Below are positions 35,912 through 48,489 of a stretch of DNA of 64,000 nt, piece by piece. Source of the stretch: Avena insularis (Eukaryota; Streptophyta; Magnoliopsida; Poales; Poaceae). Location of the stretch: the NCBI GenBank assembly GCA_023614405.1, contig CM042689.1, forward strand, positions 328,452,305-328,516,304, given 5' to 3'. The position numbers and the translations under genes were made by a program. Under the pieces are notes generated by a model. It did no database searches and was not told the origin of the DNA. It saw only the letters and a list, made by a program, of their open reading frames with translations. Numbering within the stretch: position 1 is the stretch's first letter; each line of letters starts with the position of its first letter.

Positions 35912-37339
35912 TTAACCCCTTTCAGCTAGGCTTGATAGTTTGAGAAGATGCTCACATAAGAAATATGAATTGAAGTAAAAGAGAGCATCAAGAAGCAAAT
36001 TCAAAACACATTTAAGTCTAACCCACTTTCTATGCATAGGAATATTGTATGCAAATAAATTCACAAAGAACAAAGTGGCAGGCATAGGAAGATTAAACAA
36101 GAGTAGCTTCAAAACTTTCAGCACATAGAGAGGTGTTTCAGTACCATGAAAACTTCTACAACCATATTTTCCTCTCTCATAATAATTTTCAGTAGCCTCA
36201 TAAATAAACTCAACAATATAAATATCACATAAAGCATGCTTTTCATGATCTACAAACACATAATTTTTATCAATCTCAAAATATTGGGATTAAAACCTTC
36301 AAATCCACTTTTAACAATTTTATAACAAGATGACTGATCATTCTCAAGGGGTATGGGGTTGCAAGATAAAGTCAAGACCCCTCCAATCTCATTTTCAATA
36401 GTAGTACAATTAATATTATGAAGCAATATAGTACTATCATCTAGAGCTTTATCATAAACATTTTCTAAGCAAAACTCTTTAGTACCATGCATTTGAAATT
36501 AGGCAAAAATAAAGGATTATCATAAGATTTATAAAAATAGGATGGATTATCATAGATAACAGGATCATAATTATTATCACAAGTTTTACCCATAGTAGAT
36601 ATTTTAAAAGAATCCACAGAAACATAACATTCATCCTCCTTTGGTAAGCATGAGGGACAATCAAATAATGTAAGGGATAAAAAGTTACTCTCATTAGAAG
36701 GTAGGCATGGGTAGATCCATTCTTCCTTCTGTTGATCATTACTCTCCTCCTCTTTTTCATCTAATGAGATTTTAGGTTCAACAATTTCTTCTTTCATAGG
36801 CCCCTGCAAGGCATTAGTCTCTTTCGTTGATGGAGAGCATCTGTTAAGATATTTAAGAAAATAGCCATTTTGTTCCTAGAAAATATCAAAGCAACATTTA
36901 AGTATATCATAAACCTCATATTTATAAGGTGCATCATCAATATTTTCAAGCAAATAAGCAAGTTCGAATGCACCCTTCCAAGCAATGAATTCTTCAATTT
37001 GTTCCACATCATAAAAGTCATAATTTCCCTTAACATAAGAAGACATGGTAACATTATCATTATACTCACATTGAAAAGGGAGGTGTTTATACCTCCTACA
37101 GCAACAAGATTTATCAAATCAATAAGTAACATTATAAGTAGAGCACATGTTTCTAGCAATGGTAAACAATTTATCAATTTGTTCCCATAAGTGTTTCCCT
37201 TTTTGTGACAAGAGGTGTTCCTCATAATATTTTTGTTCTTCCATGAACCCATCTTGCCACTAAGATCTAGTTTCAAAGAAACCAACCATTGTTGAAAGCA
37301 TGATAAAGCAAGACAATAACAGACCAAGAAAAATAACAA
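35912..37339 (-). pseudogene. S2 hypothetical retroelement ORF, frameshifted
   Basis: Read from high to low coordinates, one protein can be followed through three frames with breaks near 36800, 36480 and 36255. The C-terminal piece (WVRLKCVLNLLLDALF, CEHLLKLSSLAERG) and the middle piece (EEEWIYPCLPSNESN-like wording) recall an ORF common in Triticeae Athila-type derivatives, known to me only as uncharacterised. A possible in-frame stop occurs near 36880. It has no gag core, zinc knuckle, protease or polymerase motif that I can see. It lies directly after the primer site region, where gag would be, so it may be a divergent gag replacement. Function unknown. Confidence 0.5.
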
Positions 37340-37566
37340 CTATAGAAGGAACTAATTTTTTGGTGTGTTTTTGATAAAAAGAAACAAACTAGTACAACTA
37401 ATTTTTGTGTGTTTTTGATAGAAAGAAACAAGCAAAACAAAGCAAAGGAAACTAAGAAAAACAAAAAAAAGTAAAGCGATTGGTTGTGAGAGACTCCCCT
37501 TGCAAGAATCTTCTTTCTCCCTAAAAAGTGATTGAAGAGGAGGAAGAGATTGAAGCTGACCTTATC

Positions 37567-37584
37567 TCCCCGGAAATGGCACCA
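37567..37584 (-). promoter_or_regulatory. S2 primer binding site
   Basis: On the - strand TGGTGCCATTTCCGGGGA, a mutated form of the Athila-type TGGCGCCGTTGCCGGGGA site, lies between the LTR and the ORF. Confidence 0.75.
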
Positions 37585-38603
37585 GAAAAGTGCTTTATGG
37601 CTCAGATATGTAGAGCTCGTTGGGAACCCCAAGAGGAAGGTATGATGAGCACAGCAGTAAGTTTCCCTCATTTATGAAACAAAGGTTATCGAACCAGTAG
37701 GAGTAAGGAAACAACTCCAAGGTGTTGCTAGCAACTTGGAACCTACACAAAACAATCCACAATACTTTGCCCCAACTTACAGTGAGGTTGTCAATATCAC
37801 CGGTTTGCTAAAAACAAAGGATTAAACGTATAGTGTGGAAGATAGTAATTGCTTGTAGAAAGTAAACGGTAACGGTAAACAGTGGATGTATATCAATGAT
37901 AAAGAATGGACTGGGGTCCACAGTTCACTAGAGGTGTTCTCCATAATATAGATGGCATGTTGGGTGAACAAATTACAGAAGGGAAATTGACAGATTGAGA
38001 AAGCATACAATGCATATACTAGACATCTTGACTCCTACGAGATTTGATTGGGCATTACAACATAATACATAGACCAAAATCCAACCGCATCTATGACTAA
38101 TAATCCACCTTCAGGTTATCATCCGAACCCCCTCCGGTATTAAGTTGCAAGCAATGGATAATTGCATTAAGAAAGGTGTGTAAAGTAAACAATACAATTG
38201 CCCCATGGACAAAGGATTGTTGTTTTCTCCCTAGTAGCAACAGCACGTCTACAACCTTAGAAGTTTCTGTCACTCTCCCAGATTACTAGAGGCATGAACC
38301 CACTATCGAGCATAAATACTCCCTCTTGGAGTTACAAGCATCTACTTGGCCAAAGTATCTACTAGTAACGGAGAGCATGAAAGATCACAAATAACATAGA
38401 CATGATAGAATCAATAATAAATCTGACATAGTATCTCAATATCCATCGGATCCCCACAAACACAACATGTATGATTATAAATAGATGATCTTGATCATGA
38501 ACGGAGCTCACAAGATCTAAACATGATAGCACAAAGGAGGAGAAACAACCATCTAGCTACTATATGGACCCATATTCCAAGGGCTGATGGCTAACGTGGA
38601 GCC
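37585..38603 (-). repeat. S2 5' LTR, 3' portion
   Basis: It contains GTTGGGAACCCCAAGAGGAAGG near its edge (clear homology from about 37618) and aligns with the S3 LTR up to about 38583. It then stops at the first base of S3. The exact boundary next to the primer site is uncertain by about 30 bp. Confidence 0.75.
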
Positions 38604-40037
38604 TGTTGGGACCCCCAAGAGCAGGGTGTGAAGCAGCATAGCAGCAAGTTTTCCCTCACTAAGAAACCGAGGTTAACGAATCAGTGAGGCTGTCAAGCTC
38701 ACCGGTTTGATGTAACAAAGGATTAAACATATGGTGTGGAAGGTAATGGTTTGCAGCAAGTAAAAAGTAACAGTGGAAGATGTATCAATGGTATAGATTG
38801 GACCGGGGTCCATAGTTCACTAGAGGTGCTCTCCTTAGATAAACAACATGGCATGAAGGGTAAACAAATTACAGCAGGGCAATTGACAGGAACTGAGCAA
38901 GGCATAACAATGCAATACCAGACAAAAAGATCCTATGAGATTCGATTGGGCAATACAAAAATATACATAGACTGCCATCCAACTGCATCTATGACTATAA
39001 GTCCACCTTCAGGTTATCATCCGAACCCCCTCCAGTATTAAGTTGCAAGCAACAAACAACTGCTTTAAGCAAAGTGTGTAAGGTAAACAATCCACTTGTT
39101 CCATGAACAAGAGACCGTTGTTTTCTCCCTAGTAGCAACAACACATCTACAACCGAAGAGATTTCTGTCACTTCCCTTGGAAACTAGAGGCATGGACCCA
39201 CTATCGATCATAAATATCCCCTCTTGGAGTCACTAGAAACTACTTGGCTAAGATATCTACTAACAACGGAGAGCATGCAAGATCACAAACAACGCAAACA
39301 TGATAGTATCAAATAGACAAAACCATTAATCAATCTGACATAGTAATCTCAATATCCATCGGATCCCCGCAAACACAACATGCATGATTACAAATAGATT
39401 AGATCTTGATCATGAACGGAGCTCACAAGATCTATACATGAAAGCATAAGGGAGGAGATACAACCATCTAGCTACTACATAGACCCATAGTCCAAGGTGG
39501 AAGTACTCACTCATCATACTGGAGAAGAAGGCCTCCGGGATGATTTCCCCTCCGGCAGGGTGTCGGGAAGAACTTTAGATCCCCCTGATCTAGGGACGAT
39601 GATGGAGGTGGCTAAATAAAGTTTCTTGGAGTTTTTGATTAGGTGCCTAGGGTTTCTGCATCGGGGGGCTTTATAGGCGAAGAGGCGAGGCAGGGAGGCG
39701 GCCAGGGTCCCCACACCCTAGCCAGGCGCGGGGTGGTCCCACCTGCACCTAGGGGGGTCTGCCCTGGTCCGCTTCTCCGTCTCTCCTCTGGACTTCATGT
39801 CGCCCACGGTAAAATATTGACTTTGGCTTTTGTCCCGTCCAATTCCGAGAATATTGATTTTCTATCTTTCTGGAACCAAAAACAGAAGAAAACAGGAAAC
39901 TGGCATTGTGGCAACTTGTTAATAGGTTTGTTCCAGAAAAGATATAAAAACACCTCAAAGTGTAGACAAAGCAAAGCAAAGTAGATACTAAACAAGCATG
40001 GAGAATCAAAAATTATAGATACGTTTCCGACGTATCA
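38604..40037 (-). repeat. S3 3' LTR (1.43 kb)
   Basis: Runs from TGTTGGGACCCCC to GACGTATCA on the + strand. It is homologous to the S2 LTR pieces at 37618-38583 and 15049-15521, with clear divergence. Confidence 0.82.
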
Positions 40038-41338
40038 AGCATCCCCAAGATTAACTCGTGCTCGTCCTCGAGTAGGTAAGTGATAAAAAGAATAATTTTT
40101 GAGGTGACATGCACCATCAAAACCAAGATCAAACCATTTGCAAGCATTGAAAGCTGGGAACAAAGAACTCTAAACATGTGCATGAAAGATGGAGTTCTAA
40201 CAATAAGACATAGTAACTATGCATGCAACATGAAAGGCTACAAACAAAGATCATGAATAACATGCATTGAAAAATGTTTGTTTGTTCCACATACAGAAAA
40301 CATAGCATAGTGGCATACATCTTGTCCCTCATAGAGTATCAAATAGATGCATAGGACACCTTCAAAGTTCACAAGGGTGACTAGAAACAAGTAGCACAAG
40401 AACAAGTAATATCACAATATGCATCAATCAATAAGTTTTGTGACACTACACATGGAATGGCAACTATGCTCTCTTAATGGTGCCTACAGGTAGAAGGTGC
40501 AGACTCAAATAATGGTGGAAGAAAGGCCCTTCATAAGGGAAGAAGGGATTTCAAGTTTCAAAAAGAGCTTCCAAAAATTATGGTACTTGTTAGCTTTCAG
40601 CCCTCATTGCCCCTATCATAAGCATCTTGAAGTGGTTAAGGTTAAAGTGAACAAACTATGGAGTATATACTTGACAAAGTATAAGTTGGCAATCTCAAGT
40701 CCCTTAAATACGAGGGCCACACCTCATGCTACTCAACTTCAGACACCGGTAAGTTCTTGTCATTATAAGTACATGCGTATCATAGAGAACCGCCAACGGG
40801 ATACCCCTTGCACATGGTACATGAGCTATCCCATAACCAAAATGATAAGGCAAGCAGACAATGAGCATCTCAGAAATCTTTTTATTTACTATATGCATAG
40901 CTTTTTATTGAGGATGCTTCATAGATAGCTCACTATGGTGATGCTGCAAGTTTCCACCATGATTAGGCATGGCTTAGGCTAGGGCCCAAGCGTTTCTCTA
41001 ACACAAAATACCTACTCCATGGACTTACAAGTTCCCTCTTTATTTCACACCGGTGCCATCCATAGACAAAAGAGCATGATATCAACTGAGTACAAAGTAC
41101 AAGTGCAATGTTGAAAACATTCCCCGTGACAGCACGACTCTGATAATTCCAACGTATAAGTGCAAGCTTATACAACAGAGATGACACAATGGTTCAAGTT
41201 TATTAGGGGCAAAGAATATAAAGTGTGCCATCAAGTTTGTGAGGGCTTTAATCACTAAGTTTTCACATAAAAATACTTTTTTAATTGGAAGATAGCTGAA
41301 AACAAGAATATGCTTGGAATGGTGTAACACACCATGCA
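40038..41338 (-). other. S3 polypurine tract and non-coding internal tail
   Basis: Begins AGCATCCCCAAGATTAACTC (the - strand purine tract) and aligns to S2 on both sides of B1. It contains the unoccupied B1 target TATGC at 40465-40469. No gene is seen. Confidence 0.7.
41334..41338. repeat. Left target-site duplication ATGCA of A2
   Basis: Precedes TGTAACATCCC. The empty homologous site in S2 (34532-34536) shows ATGCA followed by TAGGAATT. The right copy is off-window. Confidence 0.6.
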
Positions 41339-42073
41339 TGTAACATCCCAAAAATCATGATTTCAAAGTTTGCATATCATCCATGCATTCATAATCATTT
41401 TAGGATCATTTTCAATGTCATTTCAAAACAGAAGCATTTGAATGTCTATTATTTTATGTAAGCAACGCATTGGCCCAATGCTACTCTCTAGTATGAGATT
41501 ATTTGTTTTAACCAAAGATATTTCATCCTATGGTTGATTGATGTTCTCCAAAGCTTGGACAAAGATTTCAAAACAAAGTATAAATTTAAAACCATTTTTA
41601 TGTCTTTACTATGCAATTGATAAAGGCACTGTTTATTTTAAAATTCCAATGTGCCAAATTATTTTCAAGTGTACAACATTGTTCTGCAGCCAATTGTGTA
41701 CTAGTTTCACTTTAAAAAAATCCAGAAGTGGTTTGAATTCAAACTCATTTGAAACTCATTTGAATTTGGTTCCTGAAAATCAAAATAAAAATAGAAAAAG
41801 ATAAAAGAACAGGAAAAGGGCTGGCGCCACTCTTCCAGCCCAACAGCAGATGCAGCCCGCGAAGCCCACTCGGCCATTTCCCCTTTCCCTCTCTCTCTCA
41901 CACGCGCAACTCTACCCACGGTCGCTGACGCCCCGGACCCACCTGCCCCGTCATTGTCGTCCCCAAACCCTGCCCACGACCGAGCCCTCCACCGTTTCCT
42001 CCCCCGCGTCACTGTCGTTGATTGCGTGAGTTATTGCTGTTGAATCGATGAGTAACTCCTCGCCCAGCTCCGT

Positions 42074-42083
42074 CTACTTAAAC
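42074..42083 (+). promoter_or_regulatory. A2 LTR candidate core promoter CTACTTAAAC
   Basis: Same position and core as in A1; about 120 bp before the donor-like site. Confidence 0.5.
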
Positions 42084-42195
42084 CCCACAGTCCCTGCTCC
42101 CTTTTCGCCCAACCAATTCCCTCTGAACGCCACCAGGCTGCTCGATTTTCTCTCCATAACGCCGCTGTCCCGACGAACTCCGACGACTGATTGAG

Positions 42196-42197
42196 GT
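42196..42197 (+). promoter_or_regulatory. A2 LTR candidate leader splice donor
   Basis: CGACTGATTGAG|GTAAGC is a strong match to the plant donor consensus and homologous to CCG|GTGAGA in A1. Confidence 0.55.
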
Positions 42198-43023
42198 AAG
42201 CCTCGTGTGCGCCTCGCTCTTTGGTTCTTGCAAGCTTGTCCTCTATCACCTTGCGCATCTCCTGACATTCGCCGTTTGCTTTATTTCGCACCAGAGCGTC
42301 GCCTTCGATGACGATCGTGAGCACCCGACGACATGCTTCACTCCGACGAGGAAACCCCACCGTGTCCGTGCGCCCCGACCCTGTCCAGCTGCACGTTGAG
42401 CTTCGCCGTGTCTCTGTGACCTCGGTAAGCACCAGCCCCCTTGCCCTGGCCCTCTGGTCTCTCCAGAACACCGCCGGCAGACGCGCAGCCGCCGCAGTAG
42501 CCATTTGCGCCGCCCGTTGTTGGTCAGAGCAACGTCGTCCGCTGGATCTGGATCCAGCGGATGCGATTAGATCAACCCACAAAGGGGTATGCGCAGATCT
42601 GGGCCGTGCTTAGTTAGTTAGATCCAACGGACGCGAGCGTGATCCAGCGCAAACTGGTACCGTCCAATCAGGAGCTGCCGCGTGGCCTGTGTTTTGTTTT
42701 AAAATCTGAATTAGATCTATTAGTGATTCAAACTTGCAAAATTCATAATTTTTGATCCACACGTTCAAATTTTGTAAATTTTATATCATTGGAATCAGGA
42801 GAAAGAATTCTATCCAATTATGCACTTTTTTTAATAAATTGCATCTGTAAAATGGGTTGTTTCTGCAGAGACATTTATAAGCTTATTTTGTATATAAAAA
42901 TTGTATGGAAAATGTTCTAAGGGCCAAATTAATTTTATTTAGTGTATAATTGTTTTGTTTATGATTCAGTACTGTTTCACTTGTCTGGTTTGATGTAGAA
43001 AAATCATCACATGGCATTTGCAT

Positions 43024-46000
43024 TGTAGAGGTCCCAACCTTTAATAAGGTAGAGATCCCTGTGTTTACAATGCTAGTCCCTGGATCAATAGCTAGCATCC
43101 ACAGTTAAGATGTAATATCAAGGAACAAAGGTCATAATATAACTTTATAACCAGGAATAACATAATTTTATTACATCTTACATAGCTCATTTGGCTATTA
43201 CATTACATTGCAGCAGAATATCTATAAGCATGGGGTCCTTCATCTTCAAAGTGCCACAGGCAAACATGTTGGTTGTAGACTTTGTAATCCTAATCAATCA
43301 ACTTCACTAATATCAATCAAACCTGCAACATTACAAGTTACAGCCACAAGGGTCAATACATTTGAATTGTATTGGCAAGTTTCACTACTATGTAGAATAT
43401 AAGTGGATCCTATTATTACATGCATATTTGGCTAAGTAGGGTTTTAGGCTCATTTGCAGAAAGCAATAATTTATCCTATCTTTTCAAAATAGTTTTGATC
43501 TTTTGTCAAATCTTTCTGAACTGCTTGGTAAATCCCCAAGTGTTTCAAGTCTTTGTCAAAATCTCTTGAGCTCCTTGGTACACCCCAAGTGCTTCAAGTT
43601 TTTATCAAAATCTCTTGAGCTCCTTGGTAAATCCCCAAGTGCTTCAAGTTTTTATCAAAATCTCTTGAGCTCCTTGGTACACCCCAAGTGCTTCAAGCCT
43701 TTTGTTGTCACTTAAGTTTTTCTTTTAGAAATTGGAATGTCGAGATTTCCCATAGCTTCAGGCCTTTAGTTGCTCAGTATTTTCCATAACCGGGGACACG
43801 GCTAAGTACTTAGAATTTTTATCTTCTGTAGAAGTTGTACACTTTACCCACATGACACAATCTCATCTTGTTGCCACCAGTGGCCGCTGGATAAGTACTC
43901 ACCAAGATGGAGTACTGGCAGATTGAGAATGTGACGAAGTCTTTCCATAGAGTCCTCCCATACACAATGCTAGCTTGTCTTCAGGCACCAACGTAGGGTT
44001 CCTAGTTCCCTCATTTCCAGTTAACCTGAAGACCAATGCATGGGTCTTCCAAATGTAGTTGACTAAGCCAGAGCCATATAGCATGTGGTTGTACACGGAA
44101 GCCACTGTTGGAGAAACATGTTCAATCTCTAAGTCCCTGGGTGGTTTTCATCTGGTGCACAACAAAAAGAGATTGCCATATAAACATGGTTCCTCTTGTT
44201 GCCACCTTGTCCAAAACTTGAGTATCCTTGTCCACCCAGGTGGTTCATTGAGTACTTGTTTTATTATATAAAACATAAGTATTTTCTCGACTTCATAAAA
44301 TCTCAACATGTATCTCTTCTCAAAATATGTAGCTTGGCTAAGCATTTTGCAACTACATTGTTTTCACTAAGGAATGTATAAGGGTATCCTATTAGGATTT
44401 AGCATAGCATATAGTATAGAAATCCTTTTCATGCATGTTTCAAAATCCACTAAGTATAATGAAAATAGTAGGACTTTGGATGATAGTGTCACTTGCCTTT
44501 TTGGAATGTTGGTTCACTTCTTGATCTTACTAATATCACACTCTTCTAGATTCACTACAAATCAATCAAGCAAACACAAATTCAACTAGCATTCCAACCA
44601 ATAATCAAACAATCTAACACACATAAAGTAATAGAAACTAAGTCATGCATGCAAGCATGTAAAAGTTAGTTTTATTTGCAAAGGTGGTTTCTACTAGACT
44701 CTAAACATTGTAAGGATCAAAGTGGTCATTTTCTAAAGTGGCAAAGTCATTTGCAAAAGGGTTTTATCTATAGATCATTTTTAAATCAAATCATTATTTT
44801 ATGTGGTGGAAAATGTTTTTAGCAAAGCAACAACTTTATATTGTTCACCAAATAAGTTGTTAGTTCACAAAACTTGGTGTTTTAGGGTCAGTAGGTTTGA
44901 ATCAACACATTTGCCAAAGGTTTTTCTCAAAAATCATTTCCATAACAAAATCAATATTTTTATTTGGCTAGAAATGGGCTAATTCAATTATCAAATCCTA
45001 ATTTTTACAAAATACATTTTTAAACCCATAAGTTGTTTCCTAGGGTCAGTAGGTTCACAACAAACCAATTTGCAAAGATTTCATCCCTAAAAACTTTTTG
45101 GAATAATTTTTATAACCTAAACAAGCATACAAATGTTTCTGCAAAAACAAACATTTTACCAGAAGCTTTTTACTAAACAAATTGCATGGTTGAGTAGGGC
45201 TTGTTCCACTGATTCCATTGATATAAAATTTGTAAATTTTGGACGTGTGGATCCAAAGTTACAAGGTTTACAAATTTGCATAACAATCTGATTCAAAAAT
45301 CTATTTTAAATCAACTAGTGCCACGCGGCGGGATGTTACTGGCTGATACCGATTCGGGTGGATCGGCCTCTGCGGGGCATTGGATTTAAATAGATCGCGC
45401 GGCTCAGATTGCATACCCCTTCGTCGTTAAGTGACTCTATCGTGTCACTACGATCTGGATCGAACGGCTCTTATCATTTTGCCAAGAACTGGCCGCGCTG
45501 CGCGGCGGCTGGAGGCGGCGATGCTCAGACGGTGGCGGTACTAGCGATGCAGGAAGCAAAGAGAGAAGGGGAGGTGCTCACCGTGCTCGCAGGGTTGTGG
45601 TGATGCTCGAGGCGTGGTCGGTTGGTCGAGGGGCGCACTGGCATGAAGGGGATTGCTCGCCGGAGTGGGGAACGGCGTCAGGCGGTTCTGGAGGTCGTTG
45701 AGGATGGGCCTGCAGTTCACTCTGAGGCAATACAAGGGTACGGTTAGACGCGTACAGTCCTGGGGTTCACGTGAGCATGATTGAGAAGGCTCGGGGCGGT
45801 CTAGACTTACCAGGAAAACTCGCCGGAGAGAGACGCAGACAAGCAAGGCCTTTCGAGGTTGTCGGGCCGAGGTTACAGGGCCGCGAGTGAACGGAAGGCA
45901 TAGGGAGAAGCGCCAGGGGCTGGGGATCACGGCCGTGTGGTCGAGGAAGCAAGAGGCGGTGTCTATTGGCCGGAATTGTTCGCGGAACTCGCCGGAGGCA

Positions 46001-47109
46001 GTGGCGTTGTGAGGCGAAATTGTTGCAGCCTGGAGGCAGAGGGGAAGCAAGGTCTGAGGGGAATCAGAGAGGGGAGGGAGGCGTTTAAGACAGCGTGGTC
46101 GCGGGGTGGAGTAACGCGAATTGATCTCCGGTGTAATGGCGGCAACGGTCAGGGCGACGTGATCAGGGGGAAGACGACGCTGAGGTGGCTCTATGGGGTC
46201 CGGGCGTCAGCGAAGGAGAGAAGTGTGCGGTGGGGTCCGTCTATCAGTTGCTGAGTGGGTCGATTTGCGAGATCGAATCGTTTTCTGCGGGGAGGAGGGG
46301 AGTTGGGCTAACTGGGCTCGTTGGGCTTGGCCAGTTGGGCTGCTATCTGATTCTATTTTTTTTCTTTCTGAATGCTTTATCTTTTTCTATTTCTATTTTC
46401 TGTTTTGAAATTCAATCAAACAAATCAATCAACAAATCAATTCAAAATACCTCCAAACTTTGCATTGAGTTTTGGTTCTGTTTAACAACACAATTCCAAG
46501 TCCCAAAATAAAATAATACTTTTTTATTTTAGGGTCCATTTATTAATTAAATAAAATGGACCTTAGTTATTAAATCAAATGGGTTTTGATTTATTTAAAT
46601 CTCCATTTGAAATCTAAATAAAACCAAAAACATTTCAGTAGGTTTTATTTGAGAATATAAAATACTTGTAAAACTTGTTAAAAATAAATTAACAAGTTTT
46701 GATGTTTAATTAAAATAGTAAAACCTTTATTTCTAATAAAATTGGATATTAAATCCTTATTATTTTATTTAAATAAACCTTTACTATTTTTATCAAATAG
46801 AAATATTTTATTTCAAAAGCTTGGCCAAGGTTTAATTTGGCTCTATAAAATAATCTTTATTTATATTTTCTACCTTTTTTTTGAAATCAAATCTTCTTAT
46901 TAAAATATCCAAAATAGTAATTCCAAATATTTTTAACTTTATTGTTTATTTATCTTTTTAAATCCCTTTAGGATTTTATTTGATCCAAATAGGTTTTGAA
47001 AGTTTCCAATTGGATTCAAAAGTTTCTTCTCACCCTGAAAATCAACAAAGTTTTATTTTATTCATTTATTTTTCATATAACAAGATTTGGAAAATCTTGG
47101 GATGTGACA
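43024..47109 (-). repeat. B2: 4.1-kb solo LTR of family B inside the A2 LTR
   Basis: On the + strand it runs TGTAGAGGTCCC ... GGGATGTGACA and is flanked on both sides by TGCAT (43019-43023 and 47110-47114). It has no primer site, gag or second LTR. It resembles the B1/B3 LTRs over its length but is clearly older, with many differences. It contains its own minisatellite and a donor-like CTG|GTAAGT on the - strand at 45809-45810. Confidence 0.92.
43500..43700 (+). repeat. About 50-bp minisatellite in solo LTR B2
   Basis: Four copies of a unit containing CTTGAGCTCCTTGGTA and CCCCAAGTGCTTCAAG, alternating between ACACCCC and AAATCCCC forms. It sits where B1 LTRs carry a different, 35-bp repeat. 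Confidence 0.85.
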
Positions 47110-48467
47110 TGCATGCATTCATATATTTTTGCTTGTATATTTTGATATGTGATTTTGGTGCTATCATTTTATGTGTAGATTTTGGTGCTAGTAGTGATTG
47201 TGGTTGTGAAGATTGTTGCTACTCCCCCAACTACCAAGGCAAGTGGTGCTTCATATTTATGTCCCAATATTTTGCCTATGCATTAGAAATATTTTGTATA
47301 GGGCTTGCATGAATGTTTTGCTAAGTATCTATATGCTATGCTTGGGAAATCCTATTAGTTGTAGAAATGTTAGAATTTTCTCTAAGTTAAGATACTTATT
47401 TTTGCCATGCTTAGCCTAGCTAATAGCAACCAAGGGTGAAATATATTTATGCTAAGGAAAATATTTCTAAGTCTTTGACTTATGTTTTTGCTTAATAAAA
47501 CAACTAAGTGAATGAAACACCTGGGTGGAATGGAAAGAATGGTTTGTGTTGAGTGGTTACACAAGGCCCATTTCTATGGTTTACCTTGTGTATCTCACTT
47601 GTGGAAAGCCACCCAGGAACAAAGGGATTTGAGATGCCAAATGTTAAGAAGCTTCTAGTGCAGCCACATGGCATTATGGGCTTTGCCTAGATCATATAGT
47701 TTGCAATAACTTAGCCATTTAGACAGTTGGTGGTAGTGGGATGATAGGTTCGAACGCGTCCATTTGGTCTAAGGGAAGGCTTCTGAAAGGTCCTGTCTTG
47801 GTGAAAATCAAGTCTTATGGGGAAAGTGCACAACCTCTGCAGATGGAAGAACCTAAGTACTTAGCCATGTCCCTAGTATTGGACAATTTGAGCATCAAGA
47901 CATGGAAGCTATCAATAATCTCCTCATCCCAATTTTTCTAAGTAAAACTTGTGGTTGAACAAGGGTGAAGGTTCACCAATTTCTATTGGTGGTTCCTTGG
48001 GAAAGTTTTTGGCAAACAAAAACTTAGTGTTTTCAAATAATAGGTAAAACCTATTTTGAGCAAAGCAAGCCTAAGCTACACTTAGCCAAATCCATGTAGT
48101 AACTAGATGTTGATGTTCTACTAAGGTATCACTTGACAATACTTTTCCAATGTATTGACCCACTGTGGCTGTAACTTGTGATGTTGCGGGTTACTCTGAT
48201 GATGATTAGGGGTTATGAGTCTACACTCAACATGCTTGCCTGTCGCACATGAGGATGGAGACTTCTATTTTATATTGTTAAGTTAAACTCTTGTACTAGC
48301 CTATGGTTATGGAGTTGTAAAAGACTATGTTATCTCTGGAATGACGTTGTAATAATGACCTTTGTTTATGTGTACTTCATCTTAAACTGTGGATGCTAGC
48401 ATTTGATCTAGGGACTAGCATTGCAATCACAGGGATCCTTACCTTTATAAGGGTGGGATATTACAGA

Positions 48468-48479
48468 TGGTATCAGAGC
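48468..48479 (+). promoter_or_regulatory. A2 primer binding site
   Basis: TGGTATCAGAGC, two bases after the LTR, complementary to initiator-Met tRNA. The following ACTGTGTTGC continues at 57919 with CTGTAGGAT once B3 is removed. Confidence 0.92.
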
Positions 48480-48484
48480 ACTGT

Positions 48485-48489
48485 GTTGC
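48485..48489. repeat. Target-site duplication GTTGC, left of B3
   Basis: Matches GTTGC at 57914-57918; together they bracket B3 exactly. Confidence 0.95.

Larger units (their letters stand above)
15049..38603 (-). mobile_element. S2: Athila-like element, host of B1 and S1
   Basis: After removing B1, S2 reads on the - strand as 5' LTR (partial), primer site, a frameshifted ORF, a long non-coding tail, a polypurine tract and the start of the 3' LTR. Its 3' LTR is cut by S1 at 15048/15049 and its 5' LTR by S3 at 38603/38604. The visible internal part lacks reverse transcriptase and integrase, so it resembles a non-autonomous Athila derivative. Confidence 0.75.
38604..41338 (-). mobile_element. 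S3: Athila-like element, 3' end
   Basis: A complete 1.43-kb LTR followed (+ coordinates) by polypurine tract and internal tail, cut at 41338 by A2. Because it starts cleanly with TGTTGGG inside the S2 LTR, insertion into S2 is the simplest reading. GAGCC (38599-38603) would be the left target duplication; the right copy is off-window. Confidence 0.75.
41339..48465 (+). repeat. A2 5' LTR, split by B2
   Basis: Begins TGTAACATCCC and ends GGGATATTACA; about 3.04 kb without B2 and its target duplication. It has the same plan as the A1 LTR: AT-rich start, GC/CT-rich leader (about 41820-42660) and AT-rich second half, continued at 47110. No gene is seen; the short open frames are composition effects. 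Confidence 0.92.
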
